Below are positions 43,523 to 54,855 of a DNA stretch of 64,000 nt, piece after piece. The DNA is from Capsicum annuum. Its lineage: Eukaryota > Streptophyta > Magnoliopsida > Solanales > Solanaceae. Where the stretch lies: contig NC_061116.1 of the NCBI RefSeq assembly GCF_002878395.1, forward strand, positions 119,760,692 to 119,824,691, read 5' to 3'. The notes under the pieces were generated by a model that was not told the origin of the DNA, searched no databases, and was given only the letters and a program-made list of their open reading frames with translations. Made by a program: the position numbers and the translations under genes. Numbering within the stretch: position 1 is the stretch's first letter; every line of letters begins with the position of its first letter.

Positions 43523-44296
43523 ATAAAAAATATTTATCATTAAGAGTAAAATTAATAAATAAAGGTAAATTATTCATTAATTTTTTTAAATTAAATAAGT
43601 CTAATTGCATATCTATTTTATTATAGTGGACAAATATTGCTAGGACAATAATATAAGGTTTTAATCCAATAATTTTGTAAAATCAAAAACTCTTCAAACT
43701 TGCATAAATTACATGAAGCTCCCCAATTGGTTATAGATTTTGATGTTGAAATTTAATATATCTATAAATTTAAGTTTTTAAAGTTGTAACTTTTAAAATT
43801 TGAAATTGTGTTTAGACATATATGTATTTAGAAAACAATAAATTTTTGAGAGTTGAAATGAAATTTCTCGTAAAGCTAGTATAAAATTTTGAAACCTAAA
43901 GCCATCTTCAGCTCAACAACAAATTTTACATCAAATCCTACTTTGATGTTAAAATTCGGTGTTTTGGTACTCCAACCCAACACCAATTTGGCACTATTTT
44001 GGTGTGTGATTAGTGTTCATCAAATTTGGTATAACACTATTTATCAACACCATTGCTCTTCATGAATATCTTATTATTATTTTTATTGTATAACACTTGT
44101 AGTTTAATATATTATAAATTTTATTTTTTATTTAAGTCCCTAATATAACTAATTATTTTTTATATAATATCTTTATAATTTTAATTTTTTATTTTAGTTT
44201 TGGTGTATAATTTTAATAAATTAATTTTTGTATATTATTTTTGTTATATAAAATGTAAGCTAATTTTAGTACAAGTTATAATTGTATAAAAAAATT
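43523..44296. other. AT-rich spacer, no gene seen
   Basis: Low-complexity sequence with a short region (43910-44060) rich in TTTGGTGT and CCAACACCAA motifs, partly the inverse of text at 50.4 and 56.2 kb. It may be an old TIR element broken by the MULEs and Helitrons that follow. No boundaries can be set. Confidence 0.35.
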
Positions 44297-45801
44297 GAGA
44301 AAATGGCCAAAGCCCCCTCAAGCCTTTACCGTATTATCAACTACACACTTATTCTTTGCGAAGATCCTATCACACACCTAAACTTATTAAAATCGAAATT
44401 ATTACGCCCTAAAAGGCCACAACCACATTTGTGTTGAAAATCAAAATTATTATGCCCTAAAAAGCCAAAACCACATTTGTGTTGAAAAGTGAAACTCACG
44501 CATTTTAACACGTGTAAATTTTGTTTAAAAAACTTTTTCATCATTTTTTAAAAATTTCTTTCCACTCCAGATTTACTTATTATATTCTTTTCTTCTTTTT
44601 TTAATTCAATAAGAAACATTTACTTACCTTCTTAATTGAAGGATCAAGCCATTCATACCTCAACGGGCTTTACATTGATTCATCGATTTACAAACAAGCA
44701 AAGAAGAAATACGCGCTATTCTTCCCATACCACCGCTTTTAGGAGGAAATTGCCTCGGGATTTAAGCTTGCACCGGAGATTTAGGGGTTTTCGGTGGAGT
44801 GCGGTGATGAGAGTTTAGGTCGTGGCAGCTATTTTTTTGCTTTGATGAGGAGATTTTGGAATTGGGTAAGCAGGAAGTTGATGAGATTTGTATAGCCTTT
44901 GAATAAGTACCAAATTTGGTACAGTGAATTTGATATAGCCTTTCAATGAGATTCGTATAGCCAGAAGTTGATAAAATTTGGTACCCATTAATTTTTCTTT
45001 CATTTCTCTTCCTACCATTTTCTTCAATATCTTAAGTCAAAACCTGAATACTCACCTACCCATTTTTTCCTCTTTTTTTTTTTTTTTAATTTATCAACCG
45101 AGAAAATTGCGACTGAATTTATGGTTATACAAGAAGAATAAGTGTAATCGTGATAAAATTCGTTGTCAATTTGATAAATTCATTAATAGCATCTTGCAAA
45201 GATTGACTTTTAAAAATGAATTTCTTCAATCAAGTTCTTTTTCAATAAAAATATATTGAGCAAGAATTTAGAGATTTTCACTATTATTAAGTTGTTTGAA
45301 TAACTTCAAAGTAGTACTTCAATGGTGTTTTAATGGTTGATTGTTAATTTTGAAATTGGGTGTAAAGTAAGCTACTTAATATTTTTTGAATGTGAGAGTG
45401 AGGGTATAATTGCTATTTATGGATTGTGATGACGAAGAAGGTGTTGGGTTTTTCAATTCTAATGGCGGTGGTGGTTTGGTGGCTTCAATGAATGTCTCTA
45501 TGCTATGAAGAAGAAAGTGAATTAAAGGAGAGAGAAATAAATATGAAAACAGAAGAAAAATATTAAAAATACATATGTTTATGAAAAAAATTAAAAATAA
45601 AATTTTAATACTTTTTTTGTGTGTTCACTCTCTCAGAGAGGATGAAATACACTCACTAGGCCACGTAGTGATTTAAGGGTATAAAATTTTCAATTTTAAT
45701 AAATTTAAGGAGCAATAGGATCTCCCGTAAAGAATACGTAAAGAATAAGTATGTAGTTGATAATATGATAATAGATTGAGGGAATTTTTGACAATTTTCT
45801 C
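44297..45801. mobile_element. MULE-like element F
   Basis: The inverted repeats are about 115-120 bp long: GAGAAAATGGCCAAAGCCCC on the left and GAGAAAATTGTCAAAAATTC on the other strand at the right, both continuing into TTATCAACTACAYACTTATT. The flanking 9-mers AAAAAAATT and CAAAAAATA match at 7 of 9. It belongs to the same TIR family as Pack-MULE B. A 49-bp unit is doubled at 44396-44494. The interior has no transposase. Stretches 44640-44830 and 45418-45510 have gene-like composition (45418: ATG then a short acidic and Gly-rich frame) and could be captured pieces of unknown origin. Confidence 0.75.
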
Positions 45802-45960
45802 CAAAAAATATAATCATCACAAAAATTGAAAATTGTAAATATAAAATATAAAATGTTGTTAATAAAAACACACAATGTTCATTAAATAACATAAAAATAA
45901 TATTCAATGTAATAAATAACACAATATCGATTACTTTTCGGATAATCCACACTTTAATGA

Positions 45961-46215
45961 CGTTATATTTCATCGTCTATATCGGATGTCCCTAATTTAA
46001 TATTTATTTATTCATAATTTATCAATGATTTCACTTTTATTTGAATTATCCGTTAATATGTATAATGTACTATATTTGCTTAAAATTTTATTATTTGAAT
46101 ATTTATGGTATGAAATAATTCTATATTAAATGATTATTTAAGAAACAAATATGAATTATATGTGATGAATAAGTAAAAGAGAAAAAAAGGATTTGCTTTA
46201 TGAAATAAAAAATAA
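45961..46215 (+). repeat. Dispersed repeat, first copy
   Basis: This segment of about 255 bp is repeated in direct orientation at 51543-51795. Both contain TTAATATTTATTTA, CAATGATTTCACTTTT, GAATTATCCKTTAATATGTR and AAATGATTATWTAAGAAA. The first copy is cut on the right by element G. Confidence 0.7.
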
Positions 46216-46242
46216 TTATCTATAATCTATAATTTATAATAG

Positions 46243-46404
46243 GAGAAAAGATATCTTTTCCTCCTGAACTTATCCTTCAAACTCACTTTAACACTTAAAC
46301 TTAACTTCCATTTATTTACCCCCTTAACAACTTTCAAGTGAATTAAATTCACCTCTTACGGCTGACATGGTAACAAAAAAGTAATTTTTTTTAAAAGGGT
46401 CCAC

Positions 46405-46464
<60 letters not shown>

Positions 46465-47504
46465 TAAAAAGGGCATAACTTCATCTTCTTCATCAGGAAG
46501 ATCGTCACTCCCCTCCCCCACCCCCACCCTCCATCCGGAACACTCCATTTTTTCATCTTCTCCATACCCCCACTCCATTTCTTTGTAATTCCCTTCCTAT
46601 TAAGTCCTAATTGATCCAAAATTTCATTTTTCGATAATTAAAAAAGGTTTAAGATTGATGAACAAGTTTGATTTTTGGCCAAGAATTTCATGTCATGCGA
46701 ATACCATCTATGCCATTTCAAAAGTTCGGGTTGTTTATGCCATTTCTGTAGACATTTTTGAGTAAAAAATTAAAAATTTGGGAGTTTAGGGATTTTGGAT
46801 TTTGATTAGTGTGAAAGAATTTGAATTTGAGATTTTGTGTATTGATTTGTTTTTGTGATCATGTACTTGTATTTAGCTCATTGTTGAATTTGCTCAAATT
46901 AATTCAAGTTAATTTTACATTTGATGAAGAAAAAAATTCATTGAAAAGCTTGTAACAATGATGAAAGAAAGAGAAAAAAGGGGGTGTTTTTATGTGAATA
47001 AGGAGGAAGGGGGGGGGGGGGGGAAGGGGGGGGTGGTGTACTAAAAAAGAAGAAGGAAGGGGGGGGGGGGGGCGGGGATGGGGGTTGTGAAAAAGAAGAA
47101 AGAAGGGGGTGGGATCTATTTTATTTATATAAAATATATATTTTTATAAAAAAACTATATATATAAAAAATATACTCTTTTAAACTTTAAAAATATATAT
47201 AAGAGTATATTTATATATATATATATATATTTTTCTTTTTTTAAAAGAATATATATAAAGTAAGTATGTGAGATTATATATTTTTCTTGAAAAAATTATA
47301 ATTTATTACGTGGCAATGACGTGGCAGTGATTTGGTAATGACGTTACGCATGTGTAATGCACTCTCCGTGTGAGAGTGGCTTTTGATTTCGAGGGTGAAT
47401 TTAATTCACTTGAAAGTTGTTAAGTGGGGTAAATAAATAAAAATTAAGTTTAGATGCTAAAGTGAGTTTGGAGGACAAATTCAGGGGGAAAGATATTTTT
47501 TCTC
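46243..47504. mobile_element. MULE-like element G
   Basis: The inverted repeats are about 130 bp: 46243-46375 against 47375-47504, including CAAACTCACTTTA, TTAACAACTTTCAAGTGAAT and AAATTCACC. The outer ends are GAGAAAAGATATCTTT and GAGAAAAAATATCTTT. Both flanks consist of TCTATAATCTATAA text, so the target duplication cannot be separated from the repeat. The interior holds (ATT)n at 46408-46459, G-rich runs at 47008-47072 and no transposase. The frame 46324-46578 runs through the microsatellite and is not a gene. Confidence 0.75.
46408..46459. repeat. (ATT)n microsatellite
   Basis: About 17 uninterrupted ATT units lie within element G. Confidence 0.95.
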
Positions 47505-47600
47505 ATCTATAATCTATAATCTATATCTATATCTATAATATATAATCTATATCTATATCTATAATCTATATCTATATCTATATCTATAATCTATAATATA
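47505..47600. repeat. TCTATA minisatellite at a Helitron 5' end
   Basis: A 95-bp array of TCTATA and TCTATAA units leads straight into TATATTAAAAGTGTGAAGG, the Helitron start. It looks like local amplification of the Helitron 5' terminal TCTATAATAT. Confidence 0.8.
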
Positions 47601-48687
47601 TTAAAAGTGTGAAGGATCTTACAAATGTTGTTTAAACTTTTTGCCCTTCATTAAAAGTTTTTACTTTAGATAAAATCGTCTTTTCACTTTTTTTTTCTAA
47701 ATTTAAAAATTAAAAATTAATTAAATATATTTATGATAAAATCTTTCCTTATTAGAAATAATCAGAATTAATGATAACTATTATTTTTTTAATTAATTTA
47801 AGAAATTTAAATTAACTAAATTTGATTTTATTAGGAGAATAATTAGATTTTCTTTTAAGGTAGAATCTTTTAAGTATAGAAGAATTAATTTTCCTTTTAC
47901 GAAAGAATGATAGCTTTAATTACATAATTCATATAAAATTCCTATGTTCTGTTGGTTTGTCCCACATAACTTTCTACGAAAGAACTCTGCATAAAAAGGT
48001 AAAACATTAAGAACCAAAATTTATATCTAAAAAAAGAAAATAAAGAAAGAGTTCCACGCATCTTTTGTAAAAAAATTTAAGAGCCAATATATATATTAAA
48101 AGTGTGAAGGGTCTTAGAAATATTATTTAAAATTTTTGCTCTTCATTAAAGATCCTTGCTTTAAACAAAATCGTCTTTTCACTATTTCTTTCTAATATTT
48201 AAAAGTTAAAAATTAATTAAATATATTTATGGTAAACCTTTCCTTATTAGAATTCATCATAATTAACGACAACTAATATCTTTTTCATTAATTTAAGAAT
48301 TTTAAATCAACTAAATTTGAATTTAAGAAAATTTAAAAATTCTAAAAATAAATATAAAAGTGTTATAATAATAAAAATTTAAGAATTATAAATTTTGTAA
48401 AGTTTTATGTATGCAATAAGAATGTAATTAATAATTTTTTAAAGATTTGACTTTAAAACACAAGGAAAGATTTTAAATAAGAAAAAATTAAAACTTTTGA
48501 TGGTAAAATATATATGTGCTTACACTAAAATTTATGTTTATGTATACATTATTATATTAAAGTATGGAGAATCTTTGAGAAATGATCTGAATTTCTTATA
48601 CTTCATTAAAAATTTTCGCAATAGAAAAAATTATTTAATTTTAAATAATCAAACGTTACATGTGCGAGGCACATGCAATTACACTAG
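47590..48687 (+). mobile_element. Non-autonomous Helitron(s), first 3' end
   Basis: The 5' side reads TCTATAATATATTAAAAGTG, and a second 5'-like block ATATATTAAAAGTGTGAAGG occurs at about 48088, so two starts share one visible 3' end. That end is a hairpin with ACATGTGC and GCACATG arms (48657-48675), nine bases and then CTAG (48684-48687), followed by T. There is no Rep or helicase. The family also occurs on the - strand at 5.5-6.8 kb. Confidence 0.7.
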
Positions 48688-49047
48688 TATATTAAAAGGG
48701 TGAAGACCTTTAGAAAAATGATTTGAACTTTTTGCCCTTAATTAAAAAACTCCCCTTTAGACAAAATTGTCTTTTCACTATATTCTTTAATTTATTATTT
48801 AATTATTTTTATTATATTAACCAGACTCCTAAAATATATGGAATTCCTAAAAAATATGGAAGGAGAATCAATTAATATTTTTTTTTGTACAGATCAATTA
48901 GAAAAATACTCCTAAAATAGGATAGAAAAATATTCCTAAAATAGGACCCTAATAAGGAAATACTCCTATAAATATTGAGATGCATGTTAAACTAGAAAAA
49001 AACTGATTCACTTATTGAGATGATTGATGCTCATCTAATTATAGTAT

Positions 49048-49294
49048 ATTAGGGGTCGTTTAGTGTAAGGTACAAGGGATAAGCAATTCCGGATAAAGTA
49101 AAGAATCATTTTATCCCGTGTTTGGTTGGAGGGATTAATCAATACCGGGATAACTTGTCCCACCATTTACACCATAGTGATGAGATAACTTATCCCATAT
49201 GCATGGTGTGATAAGTTATCCTGGGTAATCCCGGGATAACTAATCCTGAAATTAGTTATCCTGGGATAACAATTTTCCAACCAAACGACCCCTA
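49048..49294. mobile_element. MITE with AGGGGTCGTTT ends
   Basis: The left end TTAGGGGTCGTTTAGTGTAA and the right end CCAACCAAACGACCCCTAA form inverted repeats. The interior has many GGATAA/TTATCC inverted pairs and could fold into a long stem. The superfamily is unclear (hAT or PIF/Harbinger). It sits exactly between the two copies of the Helitron duplication. Confidence 0.7.
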
Positions 49295-49814
49295 AATGTG
49301 TGAAGACCTTTAAAAAGTGATTTGAACTTTTTGTCTTCATTAAAGGACTCTCCTTTAGACAAAATTATCTTTTCATTATATTTTTCAATTTATTATTTAA
49401 TTATTTCTATTATATTAATTAGACTCTAAAAATATATAGGACTCCTATCAATTAATATTTTTCTTTGTACAGATCAATTAGAAAAATACTCTTAAAATAG
49501 GGTAGAAAAATATTTCTAAACTAGAACTCTATTAAAGAAATACTCCTATAAATATTGAGATGCATGTTAAACTAGAGAAAAACTGGTTTACTTATTAGGA
49601 TGATTGATGTTCATCTAAGTTGATTCGGTTGCATATCTAGATTAGTGGATGCTTAATTTTCTAATCCTCAACTTCTTCACTATTTGTGCCAACACAATAG
49701 AATTCAACGTGTGTGTATATATATCTTCTTTGTTTTCATTCAAGCCAATCTTTAGTGTCAAAGTTTTCGCTCAGACAAGAATTATTTTCATCAAAACTGA
49801 AACTTTGTGATCAC

Positions 49815-50195
49815 TATTATATTATTTTGTTGTAGTTTACAGGTCGTAGATGAAGTTACAGGTGGTAGATGAATGTCAGTCGGCTTTGAGAATTTTTCTT
49901 TAGGTAAAGGTTAACTTTATTTGTATTGTTTTTATATCTCTGTTTTGAGGATTCTTTTTTATGTAAAGGTAAAGTTTAATTGTATTACTTTGATATCTCT
50001 ATTGTGCTATTATTTTGTTATAGTTTACAGGTGGCAGATAAGTGTCGAACGACTTTGAGGAATTTTTTGTGTAAAAGTTAGATTTAATTTTATTGTTTTG
50101 ATGTCTCTATCATCGTATTATTTTGTTGCAATTTACAGGTAGTAGATGAATGTCGATCGGCTTTGAAAATTTTTTTTGGTAAAGATTATGTTTAA
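49815..50195 (+). repeat. Minisatellite, unit about 115 bp, three to four copies
   Basis: Units contain TATTATTTTGTTGTAGTTTA, CAGGTGGTAGATGAATGTCG, GGCTTTGAGAATTTTT and TAGGTAAAGGTT. The first unit has an extra short copy of the CAGGTCGTAGATGAAG part. Confidence 0.75.
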
Positions 50196-50588
50196 TTAAA
50201 TAAATTCTCTAAAAAATATTAAATTTAATTATTGTGTTTATCTTTATTATTTAAATAAATATTATATTTCATGTAACGCTTGAATTCAATAAAGTGCGGT
50301 ACGCGTACACCTTAACTAGTATAATTTAGAAGAGGGAGAATATAAAAGGAATATCTGCTTGATATAAAAATAGCTTAATGTATTGGAGTTAAGTTACATT
50401 GTTTTGGTGTTTACACCATTTTGGGGTAAAGATGGACTGATGTAATGGTTGGAGATTGGCCTAAAAAAATTAAAGATCAATTTTCAAAACGTAATCATAT
50501 TTTATGATCGTTAAAACTAAAATTTTAAAATTTAATTCAAAATCTATAACTAAACGCTCGCTAGCAAAGTTTAGAATGTGGAAGTAAC

Positions 50589-51484
50589 AATAACAACAAC
50601 AAGAAACTCAGTGTATTCTCATCAAGTGGGGTCTGGGGAGGGTAGAATGTACGCAGTTCATACCGCTACCTCCAGAGAAGTAGAGAGGCTATTTCCGATA
50701 GACCCCCGGCTTAAGATAGAGAAAAGTAGACCAAAGCGTAATTAAATAAGAAGCAAGATGGATGTCATAACATGAAAAGGAATAAGACACAATAAAAATA
50801 GAACTCAGAGCAATAAGAAATAAAATAAATAAGCGCAATAGGAAAAAGAGACCTAAGCTCGCCTGATCAGGCTCCTATCTCTGGACCCAATCCTAGGGTT
50901 ACTAGCCCGACTCAACCCGAGCTCTTCTAACTACTTACTAAATCCACGCATACAACCTAGCCTTCTACCCTTATTCACGACCTGCACACCTTCCTATCTA
51001 GGGTCATGTCCTCAGTAAGCAGAAGCTGCTTCATATCATGTCTAATCACTTCCCTCCAGTATTTCTTCGGCCTACCTCTCCTTCTCCTAAAGCCATCTAA
51101 CGCTAACCTCTCACACCTACGAACTGGGGCATCCATGCCCCTTCTCATCACATGCCCAAACCATCTCAACCTTCTTTCTCGCATCTTATCCTCCAATGAA
51201 ACCACTCTCACCTTCTCCCAGACGGTCTCATTCCTGACTCTATCCCCTCTGGTAAGTTCATACATCTAACGCAACATTCTCATTTCCGCTACCTTCAATT
51301 TTTGAATGTGGGAGTTCTTGACTGACCAACATTCTGCTCCATATAGCATAGCAGGGCGGACTGCCACTCTGTAGAATTTACCTTTAAGCTTTAGTGACAC
51401 CTTCTTGTCACACAACACTCCCGAGGTGAGCCTCCATTTCATCTAACCTGCTCCAATACGGTTAGAGACATCCTCATCAATCTT
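50589..51484 (-). mobile_element. RTE-type LINE, 5'-truncated, minus orientation
   Basis: On the - strand it ends at 50589 with TTGTTGTTATTGTT. Upstream lie the CGGGGGTCTATCGGAAATAG tail and the C-terminal part of the reverse transcriptase. The frame reads FYRVAVRPAMLYGAECWSVK, then NSHIQKLKVAEMRMLR, a stop, and the open frame 51265-50975 with [27 protein letters not shown] and [17 protein letters not shown]. Only the last 200 or so residues of an ORF that is normally over 1,000 aa remain. The copy is fairly well preserved (one or two stops). Confidence 0.85.
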
Positions 51485-51542
51485 TGAGAAATATTAAATA
51501 AAATCAAGTATGAAATTTAACAAAAGATGATCTTAAGACTTA

Positions 51543-51795
51543 TACGACGGTATAATTCGTTGTCTATATTGAACGTCTCGAAATTTAATATTTATTTAAT
51601 CATAATTTAGCAATGATTTCACTTTTTTTTGAATTATCCTTTAATATGTGTGATGTACAATATTTGCTTACAATTTATATTATTTAAATATTTATGATAA
51701 ACGACACTATATTAAATGATTATATAAGAAAGGAATATGAATTATATGTGATGAATATGTAAAAGAGAGAGGAAAAAAAAAGAAAGGATTTATTT
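51543..51795 (+). repeat. Dispersed repeat, second copy
   Basis: Direct copy of 45961-46215. To its right comes AATAATATAATATAGAAGAG, similar to the text after the Helitron at 50325. The two copies therefore seem to be parts of one old element that was split by elements G and the Helitrons. Confidence 0.65.
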
Positions 51796-51810
51796 TATGA
51801 AATAAAAATA

Positions 51811-52220
51811 AAATTTAAATAAAAATAATAATATAATATAGAAGAGAGAGAAGAATATGAAAAAAATATTTTTCTTTTGATGTAAGAAATAGTGTAATGG
51901 AATGGAGTCTTCTTTTTTCAAAAGATTCTTCTTCTATTCATTAAGGGCAGTGCTAAAGGACTCGGACCCATTGACCCGAACTACTTGAAAATTATAAAAA
52001 GACTATGTTAAAATGCTAAAGGATTTAACATTGATTGGTGCGCGCAAGATGATCCGGACACTATAGTTTTAAAAAAAAAATCAAAAATTTAAATATTTAT
52101 GTTGATTATAATCACGATAAATTGAAACTCAATTTAATCGTAATATAAATTGAATCAATATTTTTCAATTAGAAATCAAACATTTACGTTGATTATAGTA
52201 GTGACAAATTGAGATTTAAT
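51811..52220. other. No gene seen
   Basis: AT-rich sequence with a locally doubled segment (CAAAAATTTAAATATTTATG and AATCAAACATTTACGTTGAT contexts at 52080 and 52165). No boundaries or coding content can be supported. Confidence 0.35.
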
Positions 52221-52227
52221 TTAATTT

Positions 52228-53119
52228 TACTACTAATAATAAAGGGCAATAAGCAGGCATGTCTTCAACATGCCTGCTTCAGCTATTTCAATCGTAATTT
52301 TACTATATCATTCTCAATTAATTAGTATAAGTCATTTAAGTATTAAAAAATAATTATATTTAATAAAAAGGTAAAATGAAAATAAAATAATAAATTAACT
52401 CTTGATGTTTTGTGATACCTTCTTCAACTGCTTCAATCGTAATTTTACTTATCACCATAATTAATTATTATAAGTTATCTAAGTATTAAATAATAATAAT
52501 ATGTAATAAAAAATATAAATTAAACATAAAATGATAAATTATTTTTTGAAGTTTTAATTTAATTGAATGTCTTATATGAGACTCATTTAATGTCTTATAT
52601 GAGACTTATTATGAGTCATTTATGTGTTTGAAAATAAAAAATAACAAAATGATATGTCAACATAAAAAAATCAATTGATTATAAAAATTACATTAGTGTC
52701 ATATAAATTGGGATGAGACAGAGGAAGATATAAAACAACATATATTATTTGAAAATGAAATAAAAAGTACTATAAATAACAATAATTAATAAAATAGTTA
52801 AAAAATTGACTGATTGCCAAAATTTTGTCTGTGCTGCATAAATTGGGACGAAGAGAATATTCATATTTTATTAAAAATTATGTAAAGAATTATTATAAAT
52901 CACATAATTAAAAAATTTAAAAATATAAAATATTTGGCTGACTCTCGAATTTTTTTTACCGTCACTTAAATTGAAATAGAAGAAAAAGTATTATAAATCA
53001 CAATAATTAAAAAATTAAATTATTTTAATGATTAATTATCTAAATTCTATTTACGTCACATAAATTAAAATAAAAAAATATATATTGGTCTCATGCTAGC
53101 ACGGGCTGTGCATATCTAA
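52228..53119 (+). mobile_element. Helitron-like element, 3' end with hairpin and CTAA
   Basis: The 3' end shows AGCACGGGCTGTGCATAT followed by CTAA (53116-53119) and T, a GCAC/GTGC hairpin a few bases before CTRR. The assumed start is near ACTACTAATAATAAAGGGCA. A block of about 100 bp around CTTCAATCGTAATTTTACT is doubled (52282 and 52431). The start is uncertain. Confidence 0.5.
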
Positions 53120-53243
53120 TTTACAAAAGAATAGTTGGAAATAGACAAAGTATACAATAAAATTTTAAAATACGAAGATCGCCGAATTATATGACTAGTA
53201 AACCAAGATCCACGTGGAGGTTCATTCCTTATTAGAAATTATA

Positions 53244-53275
53244 CTAGTCTTCGTACCGGCGCGAAGCATGGTTGG
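53244..53275 (-). mobile_element. Helitron 3' terminus, minus orientation
   Basis: On the - strand, GCTTCGCGCCGGTACGAAG (a CTTCG/CGAAG hairpin) is followed by ACTAG and T. The rest of the element would extend to the right, but its 5' end is not identified. Confidence 0.5.
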
Positions 53276-53524
53276 TGTTAAAGAAATAATTATAAATAGG
53301 ATTCCAACTCAATTTTTGTTTAATTCAAATTTAATAATCATATTAGATAATAAGTGATAAGGATTAAAATTTAATTTTTAAAAATAAATAAATAAAAGAT
53401 ATGATTTGAATATCATATTTATCATTATATAATAATATAAACATACTATTTTATTTATTGAATTAATTTGTTAAGGATTCAAAAAATAAAATCAAATTCT
53501 ATATATTAATAATTAACATAGCAA

Positions 53525-53690
53525 TAGAGGTGTGCAAAAATCGAATCGATCGATAAACCGAACGGATAAAAATATTATTGGTTTATTATTATTGGGCTAA
53601 CGGATTTTTAATAATTTTATAAAAAAAATATTGGGTTATTGGTTCGGTTTGTTTTTTTTTTCTTATTGAATTATTGAGTAAACCGATAAC

Positions 53691-53743
<53 letters not shown>

Positions 53744-54092
53744 TAATTTCTGTTTAATTTCTATACACCAACAAACCTATTATTTCAATTATACAAACTT
53801 TTAAATTCGTCCAACATTTAGTTCAAACTTGAAGATTCTTGTAAATTAAAACACATCGTGTAGGATTTTGGTTTCAACTAAGATTCATTTTTTTAATCAT
53901 GGTAGTTACTACTATTTCTATTTTGTGAGTATTTTCTTATCGGTTAAACAAAAAATTGAATCGATAAGCACTAAAAATTGATAAACCCAAAACCGATAAA
54001 AATATATGTTATTGGTTTAGCATATTTAAAAACAAAAATCGATAAATCAAACCGATAATATATAAAATCGAACCGGCCGATGCACACCCCTA
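53525..54092. mobile_element. hAT-type MITE with AGGGGTGTGC ends
   Basis: The ends are TAGAGGTGTGC on the left and TAGGGGTGTGC on the other strand at the right, followed on each side by ATCGATAAACCGAAC-like text. The flanks CATAGCAA and CATAGCGG agree at 6 of 8, in line with an 8-bp duplication. The interior contains an (AT)n run at about 53694-53740. Confidence 0.75.
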
Positions 54093-54855
54093 CATAGCGG
54101 TGTTCATGTAATTTTGTAGGTTAGTTGTTATTTAAATTTCAATAAAATTTATAAAAATTTTATTCTCATGTAAATTTTATTAATTTCATTTACAAATTCT
54201 CATGTAAATAAGAACTTTAAACTACATATGCAGTTAAAATAAAGTTAAGGCCTTTTAAAATTTAGATTTATTTAAATAATAAATTTCTTTTATTAAATTT
54301 TATTTTTTCATAATGGCATTTAATAGTTCTTGAAAAGTTATTTTAATTTTTAACAATGACAGTTAATGCTTTTTAAAATGTTATTTTAATTTTACTTTTA
54401 AACTTTTTAATACTGTTTTTTTATGGTGCTGACACGTGACCATTTCTGTTTCTTTTATTTGATATAGATTAATTTTTTATCAAATATAAAATGCAACTAG
54501 CAATCAGCATATGTATGACCACCAAAGATTACATTATTTATCATGTTTCTCTTTGATGTGCTTCCGAAGAAAACATTAATTAGTACGTTTTCTTTTGACT
54601 ATTTTATCCGTATTCCAATCTTAAGATATAATATCTCTTCTTTAAAAAATTACTACTTTTTTGAGTTTAAATTTAGTGCACTGTCAGTGTATAAAATATT
54701 TTACGCTATCACATGTTACTCAATTTTTAAATAAAAACTGAAAAAGGAAAAATCGGGTAACCTGCAATAGCAGGTCAAGTTTATCCGATAGTGTAGATTA
54801 ACCGACATTGCACAAAACTTAAATTCAAAACATATACACTTACAAAATCATTAAA

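Larger units (their letters stand above)
48688..50319 (+). mobile_element. Second Helitron, directly abutting, with internal duplication
   Basis: It starts right after the CTAG of the previous one with TATATTAAAAGGGTGAAGAC. It ends with a small hairpin around GTACGCGTAC, then ACCTTAACTAG (CTAG 50316-50319) and T. A block of about 350 bp (48690-49047) is repeated at 49295-49640 with a MITE between the copies. A tandem array lies at 49815-50195. There is no coding capacity. Confidence 0.6.

Noticed and set aside
46324..46578. Open frame with a poly-Asn run
   Set aside because: The Asn run is the (ATT)n microsatellite inside MULE G.
47505..47600. CRISPR-like or telomere-like array of short repeats
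   Set aside because: Units are 6-7 bp without spacers and the repeat is TCTATA, not the plant telomere TTTAGGG. It is a minisatellite.
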